In this document: positions 41,821 to 49,431 of the stretch, piece by piece
Layout of the letters: every line of letters starts with the position of its first letter
Numbering within the stretch: the first letter of the stretch is position 1
From: an uncultured Prevotella sp.
GTDB lineage: Bacteria > Bacteroidota > Bacteroidia > Bacteroidales > Bacteroidaceae
Reading direction: 5' to 3'
Assembly (NCBI GenBank): GCA_944320195.1
Contig: CALUGP010000018.1
Span: 1 to 54,272, forward strand
Length of the DNA: 54,272 nucleotides
Program-made: the position numbers and the translations under genes
Notes under the pieces: model-generated
What the model was told of the DNA's origin: nothing
Seen by the model: only the letters and a program-made list of their open reading frames with translations
The model's database searches: none

Positions 41821-41904
41821 ATGAATTATACCCCAAATACACAAGAACAAAATGACAAAAAGGCTCGCTTAATAACAAAATTCGCATTTTTCACCATAAC
41901 GTAA
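41821..41904 (+). other. Possible 27-codon leader frame before rfbA
   Basis: An ATG 10 nt after the predicted transcription start opens [20 protein letters not shown] and seven further residues, ending 11 bp before rfbA. It could be an upstream regulatory frame, or chance in AT-rich DNA. No attenuator-like codon run is seen. Confidence 0.25.
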
Positions 41905-41915
41905 ACATATTGTAT

Positions 41916-42794
41916 ATGAAAGGAATCGTGCTGGCAGGTGGTTCTGGTACAAGATTATACCCCATCACCAAAGGTATCAGCAAGCAGCTGATACCTATTT
42001 TTGACAAGCCCATGATATACTATCCTATATCCGTCTTAATGCTTGCCGGTATTAAAGAGATACTCATCATATCCACTCCATATGACTTACCTGGCTTTAA
42101 GCGTCTATTAGGAGACGGTTCAAGTATGGGAATAAAATTTGAATATGCGGAACAACCTTCACCCGACGGTCTTGCGCAAGCATTCATAATCGGCGAAAAC
42201 TTCATTGGGAAAGACAGCGTCTGCCTTGTATTAGGCGACAACATCTTCCACGGTGCAGGCTTTTCCCAAATATTGAAAAGCTGCGTTAAAGCCGCAGAAC
42301 AAGAAGGCAAAGCCACCGTATTCGGATATTACGTAAACGACCCCGAACGTTACGGAGTGGCTGAATTCGACTCTAACGGCAATTGCCTGAGCATTGAAGA
42401 AAAACCGGAATACCCCAAAAGCAACTATGCCGTAGTAGGTCTTTATTTCTACCCAAACAGCGTTGTCGAAATATCCAAGAACATCAAGCCGAGCAAACGC
42501 GGAGAACTTGAAATAACGTCAGTAAACCAAGAATACCTGAAAAGGCATTTATTAAAAGTCCAAACGCTCCAACGTGGTTTTGCCTGGCTCGACACCGGCA
42601 CACACGACAGCCTTAGCGAAGCGTCCACATTCATTGAAGTCATTGAAAAACGGCAAGGCCTCAAGATCGCATGCCTTGAAGAGATAGCCTTCAAACAAGG
42701 TTGGATCAGCGCTGAACAATTAAAGGAAGCAGCCAAACCCATGTTGAAAAACGATTATGGCAGATACCTGATAAGTCTGACTAACAAAAAATAG
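41916..42794 (+). CDS. rfbA: Glucose-1-phosphate thymidylyltransferase
   Basis: Nucleotidyltransferase of 292 residues that makes dTDP-glucose, the first step to dTDP-rhamnose and other dTDP-sugars. [20 protein letters not shown] is the signature with the catalytic arginine and lysine; [10 protein letters not shown] and [10 protein letters not shown] are the sugar- and metal-binding segments. The start at 41916 gives the usual KGIVLAGG opening; a TTG 6 nt upstream is unlikely. No rfbB, rfbC or intact rfbD is in this window, only an rfbD remnant at 31.5 kb. The tyrosine-kinase gene follows after 45 bp and is probably co-transcribed. Confidence 0.93.
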   Translation: MKGIVLAGGSGTRLYPITKGISKQLIPIFDKPMIYYPISVLMLAGIKEILIISTPYDLPGFKRLLGDGSSMGIKFEYAEQPSPDGLAQAFIIGENFIGKDSVCLVLGDNIFHGAGFSQILKSCVKAAEQEGKATVFGYYVNDPERYGVAEFDSNGNCLSIEEKPEYPKSNYAVVGLYFYPNSVVEISKNIKPSKRGELEITSVNQEYLKRHLLKVQTLQRGFAWLDTGTHDSLSEASTFIEVIEKRQGLKIACLEEIAFKQGWISAEQLKEAAKPMLKNDYGRYLISLTNKK

Positions 42795-42839
42795 AAATTT
42801 CAGCACAGAACAATCAACAAAGACAAAACATTAAAATCG

Positions 42840-45347
42840 ATGAACGAATTAAAGAACGACCAGCAGATCCAAGAAACAAACGAAGAACAGTCTTCGTTTA
42901 ATTTCCAGACAATATACGCCGCATTCATACTTAACTGGAAGTGGTTTCTTTTATCAATATTCATATGCATGGGTATTGGACTTTTGTATTTGCGTTATTC
43001 CACTCCCATATACAACACATCTGCAAAGCTCCTTATTAAAGACGGCGACAATGAAAACAGGAGCAAAGGAGGGGCGCTGCAAGCGTTGGAAAGCATGTCA
43101 AACTTCGGTTTCATCAGCAGCAATTACGGCACTGAGAACGAACAGGAAATACTGACATCGACAACCGTTGCCGAACAGGTAATACGCGACCTGAAGCTTT
43201 ACGCCGACTATTATGTAAAGGAGAACGTCAAGAAACGTCTCGTCTACAAGGAGCAACCCATAAGCGTGGAAATGGATCAGTTGCATCTTGAAAAACTTGA
43301 CGCACCTTTTGAACTGAAAATCAAGCGTGAAAACAACTCATATAAAATAGAAGGCTCATATTATATCGCTGAAAATGAAATAACTTTCACCGGGCCTTAT
43401 AAAATAGAGAAAACAATATCAAACCTGCCGGCTGTCATAAGGACACAGGTCGGCACACTTACTCTCAGCAAAAACGGTAATTACACCTTGGAAGACGGCG
43501 AGACGGAATATGTACATCTTTTATCACCACGCCTCACGTCTCACGAATACGTCAAGAAGTTCAGCATGGAATTAACGTCTAAAACGTCTTCCGTATTCAA
43601 CCTGCAATTCAATGATCAAGACATTGCACGAAGCGTCGATTACCTAAACCAACTGGTAATATGCTACAACCGCCAAGCCAATAAAGACAAGAACGAAATT
43701 GCCGTAAGGACGGAAGAGTTCATTAACGACCGGCTCGCAAAAATCGACGCCGAACTAAGTTCCACGGACGGAGCCATGGAAAGTTACAAAAAACGCAACA
43801 GGCTGATGGAACTGCAGCTTGATGCCATGACCACGTCTACGAACACATCGACTTATGAACAGAAACTTAACGAGGCCAACACGCAAATATCATTAATAAG
43901 CAGCCTCATAAACTTCGCCAACAGACCGGGCAACAAGCATCAAGTATTGCCGTCAAACATCGGACTGCAAGACGAGGCTTCCACGTCATTGATAAATGAA
44001 TACAACAAGATTGCGCTTGAGCGCAACCGACTGCTGCGTACCGCTTCTGAACACAGCCCAGTCGTGATAGAACTTACATCACAATTGGACAACATGCAAG
44101 CAAGCATACACGAAGCCTTGGAACAAGCACGCAAAGGCCTCATCATACAGCGCAACTCCATAAGCGCACAACTCGGCCTCTACGACGCGCAAGTGACAAA
44201 AGCGCCAGAACAGGAACGCATACTCACACAAATAGGCAGACAACAGGAAGTAAGATCAGGCCTCTACCTCATGCTTTTGCAAAAACGCGAAGAGAACTCC
44301 ATCTCGCTAGCCGCCACTGCCGACAAGGGCAAACTTATAGAGAAACCACAATTCAACAAGAAAATAAGCCCCAAGGGCAGCATTGTCATGCTTATAGCCT
44401 TGGTGCTCGGCATAGCCATCCCGTCTGGTTTCATTTACATAATCAACTTCTTCCGATACAGGATTGAGGGACATGAAGACGTGGCAAGCCTCACGAAGCT
44501 GCCCATCATTGCCGACATTGTCGTTGCTAGCGACACGGCTAAGACAAGGGCCGACATCGTTGTACACGAGAATCAAAACAACCAAATGGAAGAAATCTTC
44601 CGTTCAATGCGTACCAACATTCAATTCATGTTGAAACCAGGACAGAATGTCATTCTCTTCACATCGTCCACATCTGGTGAAGGCAAGACGTTCACCGCAG
44701 CCAACCTTGCAGTAAGTTTCGCACTGCTCGGAAAGAAGGTCATACTCATCGGACTCGACATCCGCAAGCCAAGACTGGCCGAACTGTTCATGATAAACAA
44801 CTACACGTCAGGCATAACAAACCTTCTTGTGCTCGACAATCCGCAATGGACTGACATAGAGAAACAGATTGTGCCATCTGAAATAAACAAGAATCTCGAC
44901 CTGCTTATGGCCGGCCCAGTTCCTCCTAACCCGGCCGAACTGGTGTCGCGTCCGGCTTTGGAGCAAGTAATAACACAACTCAAGCAGCATTACGACTACG
45001 TGCTTATCGACACCGCACCCGTAGGTTTGGTAACTGATACTCTGCAAATAGGCAAGCTTGCCGACATCAGTATTTACATGTGCCGCGCAGACTACACTCC
45101 GAAGGCCAGCTTCGACATTATCAACAACCTGGCCGAAGAGAAGAAGCTGCCCAACATGTGCATTGCTATCAACGGCATCGACCTGTCCGAAAAGAAGTAC
45201 GGTTACTATTACGGCTATGGCAAATACGGCAAGTACGGTCGCTACGGGCATTACGGCAAGGGCAGCAGTTACGGACATTACGGCAGCTATGGCGACTATG
45301 CCAACAGCCATTATGGCAACAAGAACGACAATTCGGTCAAGAAATAA
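42840..45347 (+). CDS. Wzc-like polysaccharide tyrosine autokinase
   Basis: Inner-membrane protein of 835 residues. Two transmembrane segments (about 35-55 and 510-535) flank a Wzz-type periplasmic domain with long helices (about 290-480). The cytoplasmic BY-kinase domain has Walker A SSTSGEGKT (609-617), the Walker A' ILIGLDIRKPRL, and DYVLIDTAPVGLVTD. The C-terminal tail has about 16 tyrosines, mostly in KYGKYG-type repeats (about residues 782-830). Such tails are autophosphorylation clusters that control chain length and export of exopolysaccharide. No export (Wza) or polymerase gene is next to it, so its partners are elsewhere. The region is more AT-rich than the housekeeping genes. Confidence 0.88.
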   Translation: MNELKNDQQIQETNEEQSSFNFQTIYAAFILNWKWFLLSIFICMGIGLLYLRYSTPIYNTSAKLLIKDGDNENRSKGGALQALESMSNFGFISSNYGTENEQEILTSTTVAEQVIRDLKLYADYYVKENVKKRLVYKEQPISVEMDQLHLEKLDAPFELKIKRENNSYKIEGSYYIAENEITFTGPYKIEKTISNLPAVIRTQVGTLTLSKNGNYTLEDGETEYVHLLSPRLTSHEYVKKFSMELTSKTSSVFNLQFNDQDIARSVDYLNQLVICYNRQANKDKNEIAVRTEEFINDRLAKIDAELSSTDGAMESYKKRNRLMELQLDAMTTSTNTSTYEQKLNEANTQISLISSLINFANRPGNKHQVLPSNIGLQDEASTSLINEYNKIALERNRLLRTASEHSPVVIELTSQLDNMQASIHEALEQARKGLIIQRNSISAQLGLYDAQVTKAPEQERILTQIGRQQEVRSGLYLMLLQKREENSISLAATADKGKLIEKPQFNKKISPKGSIVMLIALVLGIAIPSGFIYIINFFRYRIEGHEDVASLTKLPIIADIVVASDTAKTRADIVVHENQNNQMEEIFRSMRTNIQFMLKPGQNVILFTSSTSGEGKTFTAANLAVSFALLGKKVILIGLDIRKPRLAELFMINNYTSGITNLLVLDNPQWTDIEKQIVPSEINKNLDLLMAGPVPPNPAELVSRPALEQVITQLKQHYDYVLIDTAPVGLVTDTLQIGKLADISIYMCRADYTPKASFDIINNLAEEKKLPNMCIAINGIDLSEKKYGYYYGYGKYGKYGRYGHYGKGSSYGHYGSYGDYANSHYGNKNDNSVKK

Positions 45348-45370
45348 CTTCATCACTCACAATCAGTAAT

Positions 45371-45805
45371 ATGACAATAGCAGTAGACTTTGACGGAACA
45401 ATAGTGGAACACATGTATCCGGAGATAGGCAAAGAGATTCCTTTTGCCACGGATACGCTGAAGATGCTCATAGCCGACCGCCACAAGCTTATACTTTGGT
45501 CCGTGCGCGAAGGCAAGTTGCTTGACGATGCAGTAAACTGGTGCAGGGAACGCGGCGTTGAGTTCTATGCCGTAAACCGTGACTACCCGGAAGAGCGCGG
45601 AACAGAAAACAACAACCACTTCTCGCGCAAACTCAAGGTCGACATGTTCATCGATGACCGCAACATAGGCGGACTGCCCGACTGGGGCACCATCTACCGC
45701 ATGATAAAAGAGCACAAGACGTATTACGACATCATGATGGAACGTATGGGAAGACCTGCTTATGACGATGTTCCAAAGAAAAAGCATTGGTGGCAAAGAG
45801 GATGA
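45371..45805 (+). CDS. HAD-like hydrolase (BT0820 type)
   Basis: Protein of 144 residues. The N-terminal VDFDGTIVE supplies the nucleophilic aspartate and acid/base residue of the HAD fold. LKLILWSVREG carries the Ser/Thr site, and DMFIDDRNIGG has the metal-binding aspartates. It lacks a cap domain, so small phosphorylated compounds or protein-bound substrates are likely. Similar short HAD proteins occur beside capsule genes in Bacteroidetes. It starts 23 nt after the tyrosine-kinase gene. A longer frame that enters from the kinase tail is a frame overlap and not real. Confidence 0.78.
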   Translation: MTIAVDFDGTIVEHMYPEIGKEIPFATDTLKMLIADRHKLILWSVREGKLLDDAVNWCRERGVEFYAVNRDYPEERGTENNNHFSRKLKVDMFIDDRNIGGLPDWGTIYRMIKEHKTYYDIMMERMGRPAYDDVPKKKHWWQRG

Positions 45806-45824
45806 TTTAGGCTAAGAATAAAGA

Positions 45825-45872
45825 GTTAAAAAAGCATGTCTTGTTGGCATTTTTAACAGTAAAACATGCTTT
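45825..45872. terminator. Two mutually exclusive hairpins after the HAD gene
   Basis: GTTAAAAA (45825-45832) pairs with TTTTTAAC (45850-45857), or AAAGCATGT (45831-45839) pairs with ACATGCTTT (45864-45872). The arms overlap, so only one stem forms at a time. Composition matches the other TTAAGAG-type hairpins. A terminator role is likely but the T run is weak. Confidence 0.45.
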
Positions 45873-45876
45873 CTTG

Positions 45877-45978
45877 ACGTGAGTTCGGCATAACAGGGAT
45901 GTCGCACTGAACGGCAGAAAAGCAAAGCGGTAAGAAATTCTATAATTGGAAAAATGATTCCTTATGCCGAACTCACGT
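45877..45978. mobile_element. Miniature inverted-repeat element, copy 2 (short form)
   Basis: A 102-bp element with ends ACGTGAGTTCGGCATAA and TTATGCCGAACTCACGT, perfect over 17 bp. It is inverted relative to copies 1 and 3 and shares their ends and body, but lacks the central palindromic block of about 134 bp. Copies 1 and 3 share AGCAAAGCGG-type sequence with it. It lies 18 bp past the gtrA stop codon. No clear target duplication. Confidence 0.8.
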
Positions 45979-45995
45979 TCCTTAACTCTTTATTC

Positions 45996-46373
45996 TTAAA
46001 GTTTCCTGAACACAAGCCTTACAATAAGGAAATTCGTAGGTATCGCTACGCAATACACTGGGACAGGCGCAAGCATCTTGCTTACGCCCAGCCATATGAA
46101 GAAATTGAGCAGGCTTATCTGCAAAAGATAGTTGAACAGATGGGCACTGGCGAAGCCCAAGCCGTTCTTCACCGACTTTTTCTTACGGAACGTGAAGCGC
46201 GCCGATAGCAGATAATTGGCCACAAAACTTACAAGATAGCCCAACGTGTAAGCCACGTTGACATCCATCACGCCATGCAGCAGCCAATAAACGCCATAGT
46301 GCAGAGCCGTGGCCACAACGCCTACAACCCCGAAGCGCACAAGCTCAAAAAACGTTTCACGCGAAAACAACAT
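45996..46373 (-). CDS. GtrA-family membrane protein
   Basis: Membrane protein of 125 residues with four hydrophobic segments. RFGVVGVVATALHYGVYWLL and TLGYLVSFVANYLLSARFTF are the GtrA signature. GtrA proteins help flip or deliver lipid-linked sugars used for surface glycan modification, usually with a dedicated glycosyltransferase, which is not adjacent here. The start at 46373 leads directly into the first helix and is 18 nt past the predicted transcription start. A mobile element lies at its 3' end. Confidence 0.8.
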   Translation of the reverse strand: MLFSRETFFELVRFGVVGVVATALHYGVYWLLHGVMDVNVAYTLGYLVSFVANYLLSARFTFRKKKSVKNGLGFASAHLFNYLLQISLLNFFIWLGVSKMLAPVPVYCVAIPTNFLIVRLVFRKL

Positions 46374-46396
46374 GCTTTTCTTTCTTTTTTCCGATG

Positions 46397-46427
46397 CAAA
46401 TTTAATGCAATTCATCCATAAATCAAA
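46397..46427 (-). promoter_or_regulatory. Promoter of gtrA
   Basis: On the minus strand TTTG (46424-46427) and TAAATTTG (46397-46404) are 25 bp apart centre to centre. Start near 46391. Confidence 0.7.
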
Positions 46428-46432
46428 ATGCG

Positions 46433-46470
46433 CAGGCTTTTATCTTAAAAAAGTTTAAAGCCTGTTTTGT
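46433..46470 (+). promoter_or_regulatory. Small hairpin upstream of the sigma-factor gene
   Basis: CAGGCTTT (46433-46440) pairs with AAAGCCTG (46457-46464), followed by TTTTGT. It lies 45 bp before the sigma gene on the same strand. A -7 TAnnTTTG box is not visible, so the gene may use a different, perhaps auto-recognised, promoter. Confidence 0.4.
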
Positions 46471-46509
46471 TTTCACACACTTATCCGTTTATTGTTCAGA
46501 AAGGCAACA

Positions 46510-47007
46510 ATGGAACAGGCTGAGTTTGAACATATAGCAACCCACATCAGGCAAAGGGCCGTCGCCACGGCACTCGCCTTCGCCGCCAACGGCGACGAGG
46601 CCGAGGACATAGCGCATGAAACCATGCTGAAGCTATGGACTCTGCGCACTGAAATCAGCGACCCGGCACACGCCGAAAAGCTGGCCTCGTGCATAGCGCA
46701 CAACCGCGCCATAGACTGCATCCGCCAGCGACGCACCATATCATTGGACGCAGGCCGGAGCATCATTGACGACAAGACGGCAATCCCCGACCGCGTCATG
46801 GAAGACAAGGAGAACATGGCCTGGCTCGCCGAACGCCTCGCCGCGCTGCCGTCAACGGAATACCAGATACTCCGATTGAGGCAGGTTGAGCGCAAGAGCC
46901 ACGAAGAAATAGCGCGCATCGTGGGCGTTAAGCGGTCGTCAGTATCCACCATCCTCTCACGTGCAAGAGCCAAGATGTTGAACGAATTTAGGAAAAGGGA
47001 AAGGTAA
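46510..47007 (+). CDS. RNA polymerase sigma-70 family factor
   Basis: Small sigma factor of 165 residues. Region 2 (about 20-80; EDIAHETMLKLWTLR and IAHNRAIDCIRQRR) and region 4 (about 105-160; YQILRLRQVERKSHEEIA and VKRSSVSTILSRARAK) are present, with no region 3, as in ECF-type factors. The helix-turn-helix in region 4 binds the -35 element. Next gene downstream (4 nt away) encodes a membrane protein that is probably its anti-sigma factor. I chose ATG 46510 over an upstream TTG. Confidence 0.85.
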   Translation: MEQAEFEHIATHIRQRAVATALAFAANGDEAEDIAHETMLKLWTLRTEISDPAHAEKLASCIAHNRAIDCIRQRRTISLDAGRSIIDDKTAIPDRVMEDKENMAWLAERLAALPSTEYQILRLRQVERKSHEEIARIVGVKRSSVSTILSRARAKMLNEFRKRER

Positions 47008-47011
47008 TATT

Positions 47012-47698
47012 ATGGAAACAGACATACGCACACTTATCAAACGCTTCATGGACGGACAAACCTCGATAGAAGAGGAAGACCGCCTGGCCGAATACTTCAG
47101 CACCCATGAGGTGGACGAAGACCTGCAACCGTACAAGCAGATGTTCGCATGGTTTGACGAGGGGATGCCTCTTAAGAGCAGACTAACTAGCGAGTCTGCA
47201 GGCAAACAAGCCACATCCCAGCCCTCACAAGACTCCCAGTCCTCCCAGTTGCCCCGTAAAATCCTCGGCCTCATCGCGGCGGCCGCCGCGGCAATAGCCC
47301 TGCTCGTGCTTGTGGCATTGCCTAAAACGGAGCCACAAGAAATAGTTGAAAATACGCCGTTGCGGCACATGCCAGAAGCCGGCAAGCCTGAAACCACGCC
47401 CGATACGCTTACCACCGACACCGCGACAACCGTTGTTCCGATGAAGAAGGCACGCAAGCGCAGACCGAGGATAGACCGCTACAAGCCGCTGCCTCCCAAG
47501 ACTTACATAGCCGAAACACAGGCAGACTCTGCCATTGAGGCGACCGAAATAATAGCCGAGGCTACGGTAAAAGTGGCAGAGATGCAACAGGAGGCAGTGC
47601 TCGACAGTATCTATGACGAGCACAAACGCATCGAAGCTGGCATCGACCTGTACGTAACTGCCATGGAAAACTATGACGTTGAAGATGAATATTACTAA
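47012..47698 (+). CDS. Membrane protein, candidate anti-sigma factor
   Basis: Protein of 228 residues with one transmembrane segment at about 83-103. The cytoplasmic N-terminal part (METDIRTLIKRFMDGQTSIEEEDRL) resembles the short helical domain of Bacteroidetes anti-sigma factors. The periplasmic part is long, Pro/Thr-rich and acidic. Starting 4 nt after the sigma gene and preceding the exported protein, it fits a sigma/anti-sigma arrangement. No FecR-type domain is recognised, so this is inference from position and topology. Confidence 0.6.
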   Translation: METDIRTLIKRFMDGQTSIEEEDRLAEYFSTHEVDEDLQPYKQMFAWFDEGMPLKSRLTSESAGKQATSQPSQDSQSSQLPRKILGLIAAAAAAIALLVLVALPKTEPQEIVENTPLRHMPEAGKPETTPDTLTTDTATTVVPMKKARKRRPRIDRYKPLPPKTYIAETQADSAIEATEIIAEATVKVAEMQQEAVLDSIYDEHKRIEAGIDLYVTAMENYDVEDEYY

Positions 47699-47709
47699 AA
47701 ACAAAAGAT

Positions 47710-48633
47710 ATGAAAATTACAAGATTACTGGCAACAGCACTGCTCTGCGCCGCCATTCCGACTGCATCGAGCGCACAGGAGAACCTTAAACAGGCCATCG
47801 AGAACTTTATAAACAGCAAAGAGCTGGACGGCAACCTCAAGAAACAAAACAGCATGGAAAACTCTGACAACAACGGAGTGAAAACCATGTCGTACTGCAA
47901 CGAATACTCGTTCAACATGCCCAAGAGCAAGCGCAAGGAGCTTGACAAGGTGCTTGCAGCCTTCAAGAAAGACATAGGCGAGGCTTATAATGTGCAGTCA
48001 AGGGATGCCGGCATAAGCAAAAGTGTGCTTTCAAACATAGCATACGGAGAGAAATTAGACAAGAGCATAAGCTATGGCTCGTACAAGGACAGGAACTACC
48101 GCCTGATGTTCGTACGCGACACGCAGGACAGCCTGCGCCGTTACGCCTACGCGATAGTGTGGGCCGAGACGGCTAACGGCGACAGCCTGCGCGGCACGAT
48201 AACCGAAATATATGGCCGCGACCCACAGAAAGCAAATACAGTAACCGTACTCACACCGTATTCAAGCGGTTTGAGACACGTCACTATGATTAATTCAGAC
48301 GGCACCATAACCGTAAAAGACACCGACACCGGCAAGGAGTACAAGATTGAAAGCGACATGCCCGCAAACAACAAGATTGAGACTGGCATGGACTTCATCA
48401 AACGTTTCACCAGCCTAAGGTCAACGCTACTCAGCCGCGAGCTTATAGGACAGCGGACGGTACAGGCATCATTAATCAACAAAATCGTGGAGCTGTGCCG
48501 CGAACATGGCAAACTTCTCAATGAAGATGAGCGCACTATCTGCATGAAAAGCTTGAAAGACATGGCGTCGGGACGGAACGACCCGTACGAAAAAGACCTG
48601 CTGAAGCTCGCCATGCTAAGCCTTGACAAATAA
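47710..48633 (+). CDS. Exported protein, third gene of the sigma operon
   Basis: Protein of 307 residues with a signal peptide (MKITRLLATALLCAAIPTASSA). The mature part is rich in Lys/Asp and Ser and has two halves: a soluble alpha/beta region (about 20-190) and a helical region (about 200-307). I do not recognise a family. It starts 12 nt after the anti-sigma candidate and ends before a strong terminator, so it is the last gene of the unit. It may be a periplasmic sensor or effector of the sigma system. Confidence 0.6.
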   Translation: MKITRLLATALLCAAIPTASSAQENLKQAIENFINSKELDGNLKKQNSMENSDNNGVKTMSYCNEYSFNMPKSKRKELDKVLAAFKKDIGEAYNVQSRDAGISKSVLSNIAYGEKLDKSISYGSYKDRNYRLMFVRDTQDSLRRYAYAIVWAETANGDSLRGTITEIYGRDPQKANTVTVLTPYSSGLRHVTMINSDGTITVKDTDTGKEYKIESDMPANNKIETGMDFIKRFTSLRSTLLSRELIGQRTVQASLINKIVELCREHGKLLNEDERTICMKSLKDMASGRNDPYEKDLLKLAMLSLDK

Positions 48634-48664
48634 GCATATACTCTCTCTTTTAAGATAAACAACG

Positions 48665-48708
48665 AAAGTCCGCCACGCCGTATGCCGGTGTGGCGGACTT
48701 TACTTTTG
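48665..48708 (+). terminator. Terminator of the sigma operon
   Basis: A 12-bp perfect stem (48665-48676 against 48690-48701) closes a 13-nt loop and is followed by TACTTTTG. It starts 32 bp after the stop codon. Confidence 0.7.
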
Positions 48709-48736
48709 CCCAACGGTTCTGCGAAAGGCGGGCCAT

Positions 48737-49178
48737 CCGCAGTTCAGGTGTATTGGCATTCGTGGTAATGGGGCCTCGAAAAGGTCCAACTATGCTTGAC
48801 CGCATGTGTTGCGAAGCGGAACTTGCGGTAGGTATGCCGCCAATAATATACGTGAGTTCGACACAAGGAATCATCTTTCAAATTATATAAATTCTTGCCG
48901 CTTTGCTTTTCTGCAGCTCGGTGGCAAGTCGTCATTCCGCTGAAAAGCGGAATCCAGAAAGCGGCATAGTGGTTAGCCGCCTTTGTCTTTTCGACTGGAT
49001 TCCGCTTTTCAGCGGAATGACGACTTGCCACCGACTTGCAAGAAACGGATAAGTGTGACATTACTGTTATGCCGGACTCACGTAATGATATTGTCCTCGA
49101 AGAGGGCGAATGTCACCCTGCTGTTCGCCCCCTTCGGGGACGGGATTGACACCTATACGTTATACACCTGAACTGCGG
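48737..49178. repeat. 442-bp segment bounded by a 16-bp inverted repeat
   Basis: CCGCAGTTCAGGTGTA at 48737-48752 is perfectly inverted at 49163-49178. The segment holds the miniature element copy 3 in its middle and two unrelated flanks of about 97 and 80 bp. No gene is recognisable in the flanks. It may be the remains of an older element, split by the newer insertion. Confidence 0.45.
48850..49083. mobile_element. Miniature inverted-repeat element, copy 3
   Basis: A 234-bp element with ends ACGTGAGTTCGACACAA and TTATGCCGGACTCACGT. Its centre is a 38-bp perfect inverted repeat (48920-48957 against 48995-49032), the same palindrome as copy 1 extended by 3 bp. Orientation as copy 1. Flanks TAATAT and AATGAT are similar but not identical. 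No coding sequence. Confidence 0.8.
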
Positions 49179-49187
49179 ATGAACCCG

Positions 49188-49264
49188 AAAGGCCGTCTTT
49201 AGCATTCCCAAAAGCCATCTTTTGCACGCTAAAAGGCCATCTTTTGCAAGTTAAAAGACGGCAT
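49188..49264. repeat. REP-like cluster F upstream of glmS
   Basis: Four units in a row: AAAGGCCGTCTTT, AAAGCCATCTTTTGC, AAAAGGCCATCTTTTGC and AAAAGACGGC. Two have GGCCAT in place of GGCCGT, so the units within a cluster vary by point changes. Confidence 0.7.
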
Positions 49265-49338
49265 ATAGGAAAGCCGTTGATTTTCAGGCATTTAGCAAAA
49301 AAGCGTCAACGCCGCGCAATATTCTCGTTTTTAATTAT

Positions 49339-49346
49339 TATTTTTG
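49339..49346 (+). promoter_or_regulatory. -7 promoter box for glmS
   Basis: TATTTTTG faces glmS, leaving a leader of about 79 nt. No glmS ribozyme-like structure was recognised, as expected outside Firmicutes. Confidence 0.5.
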
Positions 49347-49431
49347 CAGAAAATAAGCCGTACACTGAGCATTGCAGGCACACCAGCCCAGCCCCACTTG
49401 CGGCATATTTACACAACAAACAGATAGGAAT

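Noticed and set aside
45080-45370. Long version of the HAD frame that starts in the tyrosine-kinase gene
   Set aside because: The first 97 codons are a shifted reading of the kinase tail; the HAD motif begins only at the ATG at 45371.
48690-48890. 66-codon frame past the sigma-operon terminator
   Set aside because: It begins inside the terminator and runs into the mobile element; no signature.
49265-49431. Possible glmS ribozyme before glmS
   Set aside because: No conserved core or pairing was found, and this ribozyme is not known in Bacteroidetes.
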